Shown: positions 45,025 through 54,075 of the stretch, in pieces
Position numbering within the stretch: the stretch's first letter is position 1
Layout: the number at the start of each line of letters is the position of its first letter
Assembly: GCF_900142955.1 (NCBI RefSeq)
Contig: NZ_FRCP01000006.1
Location: forward strand, 248,001 to 312,000
Direction of reading: 5' to 3'
Origin: Anaerosporobacter mobilis DSM 15930
GTDB taxonomy: Bacteria > Bacillota > Clostridia > Lachnospirales > Lachnospiraceae
DNA: 64,000 nucleotides
Program-made: the position numbers and the translations under genes
The notes under the pieces: model-generated
What the model was told of the DNA's origin: nothing
What the model saw: only the letters and a program-made list of their open reading frames with translations
Databases searched by the model: none

Positions 45025-45795
45025 TTACTCTGCTTCCCTAATATGTCGAATAAACATATCTTGTACCACTCTTAGTTCACCCAATCCTTGTAACTTACAA
45101 TCCACTTCGTATCCCTCTTTTTCAAGAACTGATTTCCATGAATCTTCCTCATCTCCAGCCATATCATTCTTGGCATGATCACCTGCAACAATCATGAACG
45201 GAATCAGCAATACTTTCTTATACTCATTCTTTTCCATAAGTCCCATAGCATCGTCTAAAGTTGGATAGCCTTCCACTGTCGCCATATAGATGTTTGAATA
45301 GCCTTCTGCTCTAAATGTATAGTCAACTGCTGGATAGACCGCATTTGCATGATGGCTGGTTCCATGCCCCATCAACAAAATTGCTTCCTTTTCTCCAACA
45401 TGATTTTCCTCAACGATACAACTTACTAATTGCTTATAATCTTCGGTATCAGATAAGAGTGGCTTTCCAATACGAATACTACTGAATTTTTTAACATAAG
45501 GCGATAGGTCTTCTAACATATTGTCATTCTCAATTCCATTAATAATATGTGTTGGTTGAATAATTACATCTGTATATCCGTCTTCAACCAATTGTTCCAT
45601 TAACTCTTGTACTGTTGGTACAATTAAGTTATCTCTTTCTCTTAATTTCTTAATTATAATCTTACTTGTAAAAGCACGAAATACTTCATGATCTTTGAAT
45701 TCTTCTGCTATCCCTCGTTCAATTGCCTCTATTGTTTTCTTTCTTGTATCTTCATGACTTGTACCAAAACTAATTACTACGATTGCTTTTTTCAT
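45025..45795 (-). CDS. cbiK: Sirohydrochlorin cobaltochelatase (CbiK)
   Basis: Inserts Co2+ into sirohydrochlorin, the entry into the anaerobic cobalamin route. 256 residues, two chelatase half-domains: VISFGTSHEDTRKKTIEAIE at the N-terminus, VIIQPTHIINGIENDNM with one metal-binding His, LLMGHGTSHHANAVYPAVDY with the catalytic His, and FMIVAGDHAKNDMAGD. CbiK can also insert iron in vitro, so a siroheme role is possible. No signal peptide, unlike periplasmic homologues. Confidence 0.95.
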   Translation of the reverse strand: MKKAIVVISFGTSHEDTRKKTIEAIERGIAEEFKDHEVFRAFTSKIIIKKLRERDNLIVPTVQELMEQLVEDGYTDVIIQPTHIINGIENDNMLEDLSPYVKKFSSIRIGKPLLSDTEDYKQLVSCIVEENHVGEKEAILLMGHGTSHHANAVYPAVDYTFRAEGYSNIYMATVEGYPTLDDAMGLMEKNEYKKVLLIPFMIVAGDHAKNDMAGDEEDSWKSVLEKEGYEVDCKLQGLGELRVVQDMFIRHIREAE

Positions 45796-45822
45796 TATCT
45801 AACATAACTCCTCTCAAAATCG

Positions 45823-45862
45823 GGAAGTTACGAAACGCTTCTCAAAGTGTTTCGCTACTTCC
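45823..45862. other. Stable hairpin between cbiO and cbiK
   Basis: GGAAGTTACGAAACGCTT pairs with AAGTGTTTCGCTACTTCC (4-nt CTCA loop; a few mismatches). It lies in the 133-nt gap. On the minus strand only a short T stretch follows, so it may be a weak terminator or an RNA-processing hairpin that separates uptake genes from synthesis genes. Confidence 0.5.
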
Positions 45863-45928
45863 AACCTTCTAACTTTTTCTGCCACGTTCATACTGAAGGA
45901 TTATATATATCTCTCTATTCTTATATCT

Positions 45929-46819
45929 CTATTCTAATCCCTTTATTAATTCATCTATCGATTTTGGACATATTGGATTATTCGTTTGTTCTATTATATT
46001 AGCCTTACATAAACAATTATACATTTTTAAGACGTTTGGTTCTTCAAGATATGCCTTCTTCCTTAACTCTACATTCTCAAATACCTTCTGTGGAGTATCC
46101 TTTACTAATACCTTCCCATCTTGAATAACAATAATCCGATCTGCCCATGCCATAGCATAATCACTGTCGTGAGTTGCCTGAATCACTGTGATTCCTGCTT
46201 CACATAATTCATCGACTAAATCATTCACTAATTGACTGTGATACGAATCCAGTGCAGCTGTAGGCTCATCAAACAAAATCACTTCAGGCTTCATTGCCAA
46301 GATATCCGCTATGGCAACCTGCTTCTTCTGTCCCCCACTTAAGAAATGAGTAGGTCTTTTCTTAAGATGTTGTATATGAAGAGATTCTAACACAGATTCT
46401 ACTCGTTCTCTTACAACCTCTTTTTCTAGTCCTAGATTCATTGGCCCAAAGGAAATCTCTTGAAAAACATCTGCACTAAATAGTTGATTATCTGGATTCT
46501 GAAATACAATTCCAATGATCTGTCTTAATTTCTTGAGTCCATTTCTATTATAAGTAACAGGCTCTCCATTCACTTGAATACTCCCATTAGTCGGTTTATA
46601 AACGCCGTTCAAACAGAGAAATAAGGTTGATTTCCCGGATCCGTTTGGCCCCATAATAGCAATTTTCTCACCTTTATTAATTGTTAGATTCACATTCTGT
46701 AAGGCAACAGTTCCATCCTCATATTGATAATTAAGGTTCTTTATTTCAATCATTGTATCCCCATGCATATCACAAACTGGTTTATGATACTGCTCATCTA
46801 ATAAGTTGAAAGTACGCAA
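45929..46819 (-). CDS. cbiO: Cobalt ECF-type transporter ATPase CbiO
   Basis: Energises cobalt uptake by CbiMNQ. The conserved domain starts at MIEIKNLNYQYEDGTVALQ. TTG at 46819 is chosen as start since AAAGGGGG lies 7 nt upstream; ATG at 46753 and TTG at 46855 are alternatives. Motifs: Walker A GPNGSGKST, GIVFQNPDNQLFSADVFQEI, signature FLSGGQKKQVAIA, Walker B VILFDEPTAALD, His of TVIQATHDSDY. A short C-terminal extension ends the 296-residue product. Confidence 0.93.
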   Translation of the reverse strand: MRTFNLLDEQYHKPVCDMHGDTMIEIKNLNYQYEDGTVALQNVNLTINKGEKIAIMGPNGSGKSTLFLCLNGVYKPTNGSIQVNGEPVTYNRNGLKKLRQIIGIVFQNPDNQLFSADVFQEISFGPMNLGLEKEVVRERVESVLESLHIQHLKKRPTHFLSGGQKKQVAIADILAMKPEVILFDEPTAALDSYHSQLVNDLVDELCEAGITVIQATHDSDYAMAWADRIIVIQDGKVLVKDTPQKVFENVELRKKAYLEEPNVLKMYNCLCKANIIEQTNNPICPKSIDELIKGLE

Positions 46820-46862
46820 TGCATGGCCCCCTTTATAGTCTTTTAATTCTTTCAACTTTGCT

Positions 46863-47648
46863 CTATATAGCAGGCATATTTCCTAAGAAATAATAACAGA
46901 CGATTCCTTCCAATAGAGTAATTGCAAGCATTACGATCACTTCTGGGACACGCGGTCGCTCTATTGTACTCAGTACACATAAGTCCCCATCGTAACCTCT
47001 TGATTCCATAGAACAAAATAATGCATCTGCTTTCTGGTAAGCACGTACGAATAGTACCGCCGCCATCTTACTTGTGGATTGCACAGAAGTCTTTCTATCC
47101 TTATATCCTAATCTACAATCCTGCGCTACTACAATTGCATTTCCTGTCTCTAATAATAGAAAAATAAAGCGATAGATTAGATACATTAGCTCAATTACGA
47201 TTTTGGGAAGATGAAGACTTCTAAGGACTTGAATCATATCAATCACAGGAGTCGTAACTGCTAGAAAATATAAACAAGTAACCGATGCGAAAGATGACAA
47301 AAACAGCTGAATTCCTCTAGTTAGAGACCATTTGGTCATATAGATATGGCCGCCAGCCAAGGATACAAGTATCTTGGCTGACTCCACATGTCCGACTTCA
47401 AATATAACTGTTATTGTACTAATAACTAAGAAAATTAATGGTATACATAATAGTCGTAGATACGCCCGAAACGGCATCTTCCCTATCAAAACAACCAACG
47501 CTAACATTATCAAGAATATGCATAAGGATACCACATTGGACCTACATAAAACACATATCAATAAGTTGCCTACTCCAAAGAGTAATTTACTATATGGATT
47601 TCTTTCTCTGAGCTTTGAACTGTATGCCCATTTATCCATCATGATCAT
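46863..47648 (-). CDS. cbiQ: Cobalt transporter transmembrane component CbiQ
   Basis: 261 residues with five or so membrane helices. EcfT-like features include the N-terminal NPYSKLLFGVGNLLICVL and the coupling-helix motif region QDCRLGYKDRKTSVQS, then FVRAYQKADALFCSMESRGY with the conserved A-x-x-x-R-G type ending. It overlaps the cbiN stop by 4 nt and couples CbiO to the CbiMN substrate unit. Confidence 0.93.
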   Translation of the reverse strand: MIMMDKWAYSSKLRERNPYSKLLFGVGNLLICVLCRSNVVSLCIFLIMLALVVLIGKMPFRAYLRLLCIPLIFLVISTITVIFEVGHVESAKILVSLAGGHIYMTKWSLTRGIQLFLSSFASVTCLYFLAVTTPVIDMIQVLRSLHLPKIVIELMYLIYRFIFLLLETGNAIVVAQDCRLGYKDRKTSVQSTSKMAAVLFVRAYQKADALFCSMESRGYDGDLCVLSTIERPRVPEVIVMLAITLLEGIVCYYFLGNMPAI

Positions 47649-47938
47649 GCAGACTTACTCTCCTTACGGCTTCTTTCTCTTAAAACCCCTAAGCCATAAC
47701 CAAAAACTCCTGCACCAAGAGCTGCTTGTAGGCAAAACAATAACGATTCTGTTTCTCCACCCGGTGGTTCCATAACAGGGTCAGCCCAAGCCTCATAATC
47801 TGGATTAATCTCTGAAATTAAATCTTCTGCTTGACCATCTGCTCCTCCAAACTCACTCTCTCTATTCATAAGTAATGGAACCGTAGCTATTAATACACAA
47901 AGCACTAATAATATAATAATAAGCTTTTTCTTACTCAA
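47645..47938 (-). CDS. cbiN: Cobalt transport auxiliary protein CbiN
   Basis: 97 residues from TTG at 47938, which has AAGGAAGG 9 nt upstream inside the end of cbiM (a longer frame begins at 47965). Two membrane helices ([19 protein letters not shown] and [20 protein letters not shown]) flank an outside loop with [20 protein letters not shown] and [14 protein letters not shown], the family signature. It stimulates metal loading of CbiM. Confidence 0.93.
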   Translation of the reverse strand: MSKKKLIIILLVLCVLIATVPLLMNRESEFGGADGQAEDLISEINPDYEAWADPVMEPPGGETESLLFCLQAALGAGVFGYGLGVLRERSRKESKSA

Positions 47939-48689
47939 CTTCACGCACCTTCCTTCCAAACCCAAGATCCTCTAATTCTGTTTTTGCAAATGATTCTAAA
48001 GCAATTACTACAATAACAGTTAAGATACCTTCTATTATTGCAAGTGGAATCTGAGTAACCGCAAACACTCCCATGAATTTTCCAATAGAAGTGAATACAC
48101 CACCATCTGTACTTGGAAACGCAAGACCTAATTGCAAGGAAGTTACAACATATGTGAATAAGTCTCCCAGAGATGCAGCTAAGAAGATTGCTACATAGCG
48201 AGAACCTTTACATTTTAATACTAATTTATATATAAGAAATGATACGATAGGACCAGCTATAGCCATGGAGAATGTATTAGCACCAAGGGTTGTCAAACCA
48301 CCATGCGCAAGTAAAATTGCTTGGAATAACAATACAATAATACCGATTAACGCAGTTGCTCCTGGACCAAATAAGATTGCACTTAAACCTGTTCCTGTAG
48401 GATGTGAACTACTTCCTGTAACAGACGGAATCTTAAGTGCTGATAGTACGAATGCATAAGCACCTACCATTGCAAAGATGAGAAGCAATCTTCTGTTATC
48501 CTTTAATTGCTTCTTGATTGAAAACACACCATAAACTAAGAATGGGAGACATAAAACACCCCACATAACACAATAGGATAGCGGGAGATACCCCTCCATA
48601 ATGTGCATTGCTGATGTTACAGGTGCAATACCTAAACTAAGAGCTACTAGTATAGAAGCTCTGAACACGAGTTTTTGTCTTTTCGACAT
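47931..48689 (-). CDS. cbiM: Cobalt transport substrate-binding membrane protein CbiM
   Basis: 252 residues. An N-terminal signal peptide ([20 protein letters not shown]) ends right before MHIMEGYLP; cleavage would free the N-terminal Met-His that binds Co2+. Then come six to seven helices with [19 protein letters not shown] and [20 protein letters not shown], both metal-site motifs. First gene of the operon, behind a cobalamin riboswitch. A hairpin traps its AGGAGG site (48697-48762). Confidence 0.96.
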   Translation of the reverse strand: MSKRQKLVFRASILVALSLGIAPVTSAMHIMEGYLPLSYCVMWGVLCLPFLVYGVFSIKKQLKDNRRLLLIFAMVGAYAFVLSALKIPSVTGSSSHPTGTGLSAILFGPGATALIGIIVLLFQAILLAHGGLTTLGANTFSMAIAGPIVSFLIYKLVLKCKGSRYVAIFLAASLGDLFTYVVTSLQLGLAFPSTDGGVFTSIGKFMGVFAVTQIPLAIIEGILTVIVVIALESFAKTELEDLGFGRKVREVE

Positions 48690-48696
48690 AAAAAAT

Positions 48697-48762
48697 CCTC
48701 CTTCTCTTTCTAATTCTTACCTTCCTTGATACAACAACAGGTACGAAAAGAAAGAGAGGAGG
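48697..48762 (-). promoter_or_regulatory. Shine-Dalgarno-sequestering hairpin before cbiM
   Basis: On the minus strand CCTCCTCTCTTTCT (48762-48749) is complementary, with one bulge, to AGAAAGAGAAGGAGG (48711-48697), which contains the cbiM ribosome site. The loop is 37 nt. This could be the output stem of the upstream riboswitch, acting on translation. No T-run terminator is seen in this stretch. Confidence 0.65.
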
Positions 48763-48824
48763 TATTATTCTATTCCTTACTCTCTAGTTCACTACCTGGT
48801 TATATCCCCGTAACCTCGTAAATT

Positions 48825-48990
48825 CGTTTTCAGTCGGGTGTTCTGGCTTAGGCGTCAAACATAGTACTTCGTCTTCCCATTATTCACAGTGACATAATGA
48901 AGTACTACTATTCCCTTACAGCAGCGGGTACTGCGCAGGATTTTAACCTGCTTCCCCATTCATGGAAAAATCCATAAATAATCCTGAAAA
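48825..48990 (-). promoter_or_regulatory. Cobalamin (B12) riboswitch
   Basis: Read on minus: GGGGAAGCAGGTTAAAATCC, then GCAGTACCCGCTGCTGTAAG, and the B12-box AGCCAGAACACCCGACTG at 48848-48831. The order and the GCAG-CCCGC-CTGTAA core match the class of adenosylcobalamin riboswitches. It precedes cbiMNQO and the long cbi/cob/hem run, so excess B12 should turn down cobalt uptake and synthesis. Confidence 0.95.
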
Positions 48991-49017
48991 CAAAAACAAT
49001 ATTGAATTTACTTTAAT

Positions 49018-49046
49018 AGAGTAGCATGTGCATGTTTACTTGTCAA
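49018..49046 (-). promoter_or_regulatory. Promoter of the riboswitch transcript
   Basis: Minus strand: TTGACA (49046-49041), 17-nt spacer, TACTCT (49023-49018). It lies just upstream of the riboswitch. The remaining gap to cbiG (49047-49301) is AT-rich, with a TTGATT/TATAAA-like pair (about 49234-49261) that could serve cbiG on the plus strand. Confidence 0.65.
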
Positions 49047-49301
49047 TCATATGACATATATATTATCTTAGGTTCTGGACCTATTAAAAACTATGACCTA
49101 TTAGCAGTAATCATGCACATAATTCACAAAAACTTAACTTGCGTTCCACAACATTAAAATCTTTGCTAGTAATTATATGATATTTATAAATAAATATACA
49201 TAAAGTTTTCTTCGTAATGGTAACACTAGTTTTGATTTTATCCATATACATTATATAAAATCTAGGCTATACTAAAGTCAAATAATTTAGGAGGACACAA
49301 C

Positions 49302-50414
49302 ATGCGTTACGTAATGTTTTCATTTACATCAAAAGCTGCCACACTCAGCAGTCATTTGCATAGTCATATTATCAATCAAAACAATAGTTGTACTTCTTAT
49401 ACAACCGTAAAATCAGAACTTCCTCCTCACCTGATAAAACTTAATATACCACTAAAAGAGCAAGTGAAAGAGGTCTTTCATAACGTAGATGCCATCATCT
49501 TTATAAGTGCTTGCGCAATAGCTGTCCGTTCCATTGCACCCTACCTAGAGAGTAAAACAACTGACCCTGCTGTCATCGTCATTGATGAACTTGGGCAATA
49601 TGCTATCTCTTTATTGTCAGGCCATATTGGCGGTGGTAATGAGTTAACCAAATATGTGGCTGGCTTCATTGGTGCTACTCCAATTATCTCAACTGCCACA
49701 GATTTGAATAATCTCTTTGCGGTTGATGTTTTTGCAACTAAGAATAATATGTATATGGATAACATGACTCTTGCCAAACAAGTATCTAGTGAATTACTTA
49801 ATCATAAAGAAGTTGGGGTGAACACCGATTTCCCGATCAACTCTCAGTTACCTAAACAGTTAGTTCTGGTATCTGACAACCCACAAGCACAATTACAAAC
49901 CGAACTACCTATACAATCACAAAATAGACTTTCAATGCGTACACCTAATGAGTACCCCTTAGGTATTTCCATCACTCTAGACGAACATAGTTCTCCCTTC
50001 GACAGAACGCTTCATCTTATTCCTAGAATAATCACCCTGGGCATTGGTTGTAAGAAAGACACTCCTATGGAGGTTATTGAATCTAGGGTCCAGCATACGC
50101 TAGCCGAACATCACATCTCCATACATGCAGTGAAGCAAGTGGCGAGTATTGATCTAAAAGTTAATGAAATAGGATTACTAGACTTCTGCCAAAAGTACGA
50201 TCTTCCATTTATCGTTCATTCAGCTAAAGAATTGTCATCTTTAACTGGAGATTTTACACCATCATCCTTCGTGAAATCTGTCACTGGGATTGACAATGTA
50301 TGTGAAAGAGCTGCACTTTATCTGGAACCAACTGGAACTATACTTATTAGAAAAACAGCAGCAAATGGTGTAACTATTGCCGCCGTTATCTGCCCATATG
50401 ATGTTGTTTTTTGA
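49302..50414 (+). CDS. cbiG: Cobalt-precorrin-5A hydrolase CbiG
   Basis: Opens the delta-lactone of cobalt-precorrin-5A, releasing acetaldehyde, the step specific to the anaerobic route. 370 residues. The N-terminal part has IFISACAIAVRSIAPYL and GQYAISLLSGHIGGGNELT, and the C-terminal part has the GIGCKKDTPMEVIESRV motif and VCERAALYL. TTAGGAGGACACA precedes ATG. It is the only cbi gene besides cbiJ on the plus strand, and no riboswitch is seen before it. It converges with the pseudo-subtilase gene. Confidence 0.94.
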   Translation: MRYVMFSFTSKAATLSSHLHSHIINQNNSCTSYTTVKSELPPHLIKLNIPLKEQVKEVFHNVDAIIFISACAIAVRSIAPYLESKTTDPAVIVIDELGQYAISLLSGHIGGGNELTKYVAGFIGATPIISTATDLNNLFAVDVFATKNNMYMDNMTLAKQVSSELLNHKEVGVNTDFPINSQLPKQLVLVSDNPQAQLQTELPIQSQNRLSMRTPNEYPLGISITLDEHSSPFDRTLHLIPRIITLGIGCKKDTPMEVIESRVQHTLAEHHISIHAVKQVASIDLKVNEIGLLDFCQKYDLPFIVHSAKELSSLTGDFTPSSFVKSVTGIDNVCERAALYLEPTGTILIRKTAANGVTIAAVICPYDVVF

Positions 50415-50426
50415 CCCTTGTGGCTC

Positions 50427-52097
50427 TTAAAGGCTAAGGCGAACAAATATTGCATAGGCATCTATCTCTCCGTATCCCCATATATTATTGGGGTATACTA
50501 AGGTATCCTTACGTCTTGCTCCCCGAATAATCAGTGCATTAATATTACTTCCTGTTATGGACGTGTAGTTTCCTCGTACCACTGCCCACTCTAAGATCAT
50601 GGCAATAATCCCCACCGTATGGGCTGATGCAGCACCTGTGCCTGTTATTGTACCATACCGATTATTCGGTAATGCGCAAGCAAGATTGTATCCTGGCGCT
50701 GCAATATCTGGTTTTACAATACCGGACCTCGTATATCCTCTACCTGACTCTAACAGAATGCTATCTGTATTTTGATTATAAGCAGCTACAGTTAAAAGAC
50801 CTGGTGCATTTCCTGATTCTGTTATAGTAGTATTGGGATCTGGGTTTAAAAAATAAGTGTCCTTAGAAATTAATTCGCCATTTGGTAACCATGCGTTAAA
50901 GGAAAAGGCCTCCGTTTCTATATTTAAAACACGAAAATGCCAAATTCCCTGAATGGGATTTCTAAAACGAACAAGTATAAGCTGATTTCCATTTTCCTCT
51001 TCTAAAACAATATTATTTACCCATACAATACCTGGGCTATAGATAAAGTTGTTTTCAACACAATCATTCCTTGTTGGATAGATAAATTTAGTTGATTCTC
51101 CAGTTGGAGTTATTATTTCAATCGCAAGTCTTGCTATCGGATCTGGCCAGATCTCCATCCAAAACAGCTTATCCTTTTCATCTACTCTAAGTTCGAATTC
51201 ATTATATACTGCTGTAGAATTTGATGCCCCAAAATAATGCCTTTGAGCATTCCCTTCGTTTCCTGCTGGAATAGCAAGGCCAATACGCGAAATACCTGAT
51301 AGATAGTCTAGATAGCTACTTGTAGCTCCACGACCATTATGACCACTTTGACTCGTTCCAAGGGCAACACATATTGCAAGAGGTCGATTTAGTTTCTTTG
51401 AAACCATAAGTAAATAGCGTAAACCAAGTAAAATATCAGATTCCTGATAACATACTGCATCGTCTCGTAAAAAAAATACATTATGCAGATTTTTCTTAGC
51501 CTCTTTAAGCTTAACGACTACGATTTCACTATCAGGTACAACACCACTAAATTCGTCACTTTCATTCTCCTTGCCTGCTATAATACTTGCTATAGCAGTT
51601 CCATGCCCATTCGTATCTACTGATGGCACCATAGTTAAGGGATCGGTTGAGTGTAATGCGATATTGATTTGCTCTGCATTATATTCAGAACCAAACGTGA
51701 ACCCTTCGGGTACCCTTCCATCCTGCACGCTTTGATCCCATATGTGTAATATTCTAGTACTTCCATCATTGTGCTGAAAAGCTGGATGTTGATAATCAAT
51801 CCCCGTATCAATAATGCCTACAATAACCCCCTGTCCATATAGTCCTAGATGCGTATTTCTCTGCACTTTATCTATGTTTGATTTTTGAATACTTATATCA
51901 GATTCTAATGTAAATATAGATGGAAACCGGTGATATGGTTGCCTACCTAAATCGCAAGGGGAATTTCTATCATTAAATACATGAAGCAACGAATTTGTTT
52001 CATTAATGTAAGTAATGTTATCCCCTGTATCATAAGACGGTACAATAACGTTATTAATAATTAAATCATAATAGTTTTCATCAACTACTTTATTCAT
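50427..52097 (-). CDS. Csp-like subtilase (S8) with catalytic Ser replaced by Gly, copy 1
   Basis: 556 residues, no signal peptide, a ~75-residue N-terminal region as in clostridial Csp proteases. The Asp (IIDTGID, D97), His (DTNGHGTAIAS, H165) and oxyanion Asn (PAGNEGN) are kept. The segment that should read GTSxAxxH reads GTGAASAHTVG, so the nucleophile Ser is Gly at residue 488. The protein should be proteolytically dead. In Clostridioides difficile the pseudoproteases CspA/CspC act in spore germination, CspC with the same Ser-to-Gly change. That is the nearest parallel, but a germination role here is inference. 154 nt after copy 2. Confidence 0.88.
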   Translation of the reverse strand: MNKVVDENYYDLIINNVIVPSYDTGDNITYINETNSLLHVFNDRNSPCDLGRQPYHRFPSIFTLESDISIQKSNIDKVQRNTHLGLYGQGVIVGIIDTGIDYQHPAFQHNDGSTRILHIWDQSVQDGRVPEGFTFGSEYNAEQINIALHSTDPLTMVPSVDTNGHGTAIASIIAGKENESDEFSGVVPDSEIVVVKLKEAKKNLHNVFFLRDDAVCYQESDILLGLRYLLMVSKKLNRPLAICVALGTSQSGHNGRGATSSYLDYLSGISRIGLAIPAGNEGNAQRHYFGASNSTAVYNEFELRVDEKDKLFWMEIWPDPIARLAIEIITPTGESTKFIYPTRNDCVENNFIYSPGIVWVNNIVLEEENGNQLILVRFRNPIQGIWHFRVLNIETEAFSFNAWLPNGELISKDTYFLNPDPNTTITESGNAPGLLTVAAYNQNTDSILLESGRGYTRSGIVKPDIAAPGYNLACALPNNRYGTITGTGAASAHTVGIIAMILEWAVVRGNYTSITGSNINALIIRGARRKDTLVYPNNIWGYGEIDAYAIFVRLSL

Positions 52098-52251
52098 AAC
52101 TTCTACGCTCCCAGCTTCATGTTTTATATAGATACTCTATTTATCTATAATGAATATGAACTCTACTATCGTGTGGATGACGTTTCTCTAACAATCCTGT
52201 CTTACTACATTTTACATGTTCTGTCTCTTTATATAAGGCTCAAATTAATCC

Positions 52252-53919
52252 TTATACGGTTAGTCGTTCAAATATACCACTTACATTAACTCTACCATAT
52301 CCCCATACATTATTAGGATATATCAAATCTACCTCCCGATACGCTCCTCTAATGATCAAGTGATTAATATTGTTTCCAGTAATTGTTCCATAATTCCCTC
52401 TCGTCACGGCCCACTCTAAAATCATAGCTATTATTCCCGCTGTGTGCGCTGCGGCTCCTCCTGTTCCTGTTAATGCACCATATCTATTACCTGGTACCGC
52501 GCATGATAATTGATACCCTGGTGCTGCAACATTAGGTTTTATGTCCCCCAATCTATTATACCCTCTACCGGACTCCTGCATGATGCTGTTATTATTCTGG
52601 TTATATGCCGCTACTGTAAGCTGAAATACTCCATTTCCTGGAGAGGTGATTGTGATGTTGGGATCAGGCTCCAAAAAATAAGTATCCCTTGATAATAAAT
52701 TTTCCGAAGGTAACCACACGTTGAATGAAGTATTCTCTTTATCAATACTCTGCAGTCGAAAACGCCAAATACCCTGCATTATGTTTCTAAATCGAACTAA
52801 TATTAATGGATCTCCCGATTCCTCTTCAAATAATATATTATTCACCCAGATCCTAGTATCTGTAAAAATAAGAGTGTATTCGGTACATACGCCTATCTTC
52901 GGATATATAAGTTGTGTTGTTTCTCCTGTCGGCGCTGTTATAGCAATCGCAAACCGCCCTGGCGTATCCACCCATACTTCCATAGAAAACATGGTATCTT
53001 TACCATCCACATTAAGCTCAAACTCCTTATGTTGTATGTCAGTTGTCATAACTCCATAATAATGCCTTCTCTTATTTCCTTCGTTCCCCCCTCCTACTGC
53101 TACTCCCGTTCTAGAGAGCTGTGAAAGATAGGCTAAATAGCTGCTTAACGCACCACGTCCATCATGTCCTCCCTGGCTACTTCCTAGTGCTATACATATT
53201 GCAAGTGGTTTATTTAACTTCAATGCAACAGAAAGCGCATATCGAGCTCCAAGCATAATGTCTGACTCTTGATAACAGATGGCATCTGCAGGAACACAAA
53301 AAATCTGTTTTAAATTTTGCTTAGCCTCTTTTAGTTTAATTACCACCAAATCTGCTTCTGGTACCACACCACTAAAGTCATTGGTTGTATCTTGAGTTCC
53401 TGCTAAAATACTTGCAATAGCTGTTCCGTGTCCGTTCGTATCAACCGTTGGTACAACAGATAACGGCTCTGTAGATTGCAGCGCAAGATTAATCTGTTCC
53501 CTTCCATACTCTGTACCAAAAGTAAATCCCTCTGGTACTGCTTCACCTTGTATGGTTTGATCCCAAATAGAATGTATTCTAGTTGAACCATCCGTATTAC
53601 GAAAAGCTGGATGCGTATAATCAACTCCTGTATCTATTACACCGACTACAACCCCCTGCCCATATAGTGCAAAATTAGGATTTCTCTGTACACTTCTAAT
53701 GTTTGATTTTTCTAAACTTTCCATTGATTCTAATGTGAATAGAGATGGAAATCTATGATATGGATTTGTACCCAAATCACAAGGATTTGGCTGATTAACT
53801 AATATATGAAGCAAAGAATGTCTTTCATTTATATATGTAATATTGTTACCCGTATCATAGAAAGGGACTAAAACATTATCAATTATTTGATCATAATAGT
53901 TTTCATCAAGAATCTCCAA
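52252..53919 (-). CDS. Csp-like subtilase (S8) with catalytic Ser replaced by Gly, copy 2
   Basis: 555 residues, closely similar to copy 1 along the whole length, so a tandem duplication. The start is TTG at 53919 with GGGAG 7 nt upstream. D96 (GVIDTGVD), H164 (TNGHGTAIAS) and the Asn of GGGNEGN are present. The Ser loop reads LTGTGGAAAHTAG, with Gly487 in place of Ser. An inactive protease like copy 1, sharing the insertion region (FWMEIW/FSMEVW domain) of clostridial Csp proteins. It lies between cbiG and cbiJ, on the opposite strand to both. Confidence 0.88.
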   Translation of the reverse strand: MEILDENYYDQIIDNVLVPFYDTGNNITYINERHSLLHILVNQPNPCDLGTNPYHRFPSLFTLESMESLEKSNIRSVQRNPNFALYGQGVVVGVIDTGVDYTHPAFRNTDGSTRIHSIWDQTIQGEAVPEGFTFGTEYGREQINLALQSTEPLSVVPTVDTNGHGTAIASILAGTQDTTNDFSGVVPEADLVVIKLKEAKQNLKQIFCVPADAICYQESDIMLGARYALSVALKLNKPLAICIALGSSQGGHDGRGALSSYLAYLSQLSRTGVAVGGGNEGNKRRHYYGVMTTDIQHKEFELNVDGKDTMFSMEVWVDTPGRFAIAITAPTGETTQLIYPKIGVCTEYTLIFTDTRIWVNNILFEEESGDPLILVRFRNIMQGIWRFRLQSIDKENTSFNVWLPSENLLSRDTYFLEPDPNITITSPGNGVFQLTVAAYNQNNNSIMQESGRGYNRLGDIKPNVAAPGYQLSCAVPGNRYGALTGTGGAAAHTAGIIAMILEWAVTRGNYGTITGNNINHLIIRGAYREVDLIYPNNVWGYGRVNVSGIFERLTV

Positions 53920-54005
53920 TATACTTCTCCCATCTTTTTGTTCTTTAATATTATATGTATTAACTGCATATATATGTGCCTACAGATTTAATGTATACAT
54001 TCTAC

Positions 54006-54051
54006 ACGTTACCGTTTATACTAATTCTAATATTGGTTTAAACGGTAACGT
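54006..54051. promoter_or_regulatory. Inverted repeat before cbiJ
   Basis: ACGTTACCGTTTA (54006-54018) and TAAACGGTAACGT (54039-54051) are exact inverse copies, 20-nt spacer. It lies about 25 nt before the cbiJ start. It may be an operator or a 5' hairpin; no T run follows. Confidence 0.55.
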
Positions 54052-54075
54052 AATAGCTTATAAATTGGAGGTCTT

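Noticed and set aside
49047..49301. Second cobalamin riboswitch before cbiG
   Set aside because: No B12-box or core sequence found on the plus strand.
50427..53919. Subtilases as active secreted proteases
   Set aside because: No signal peptide and the catalytic Ser position is Gly in both.
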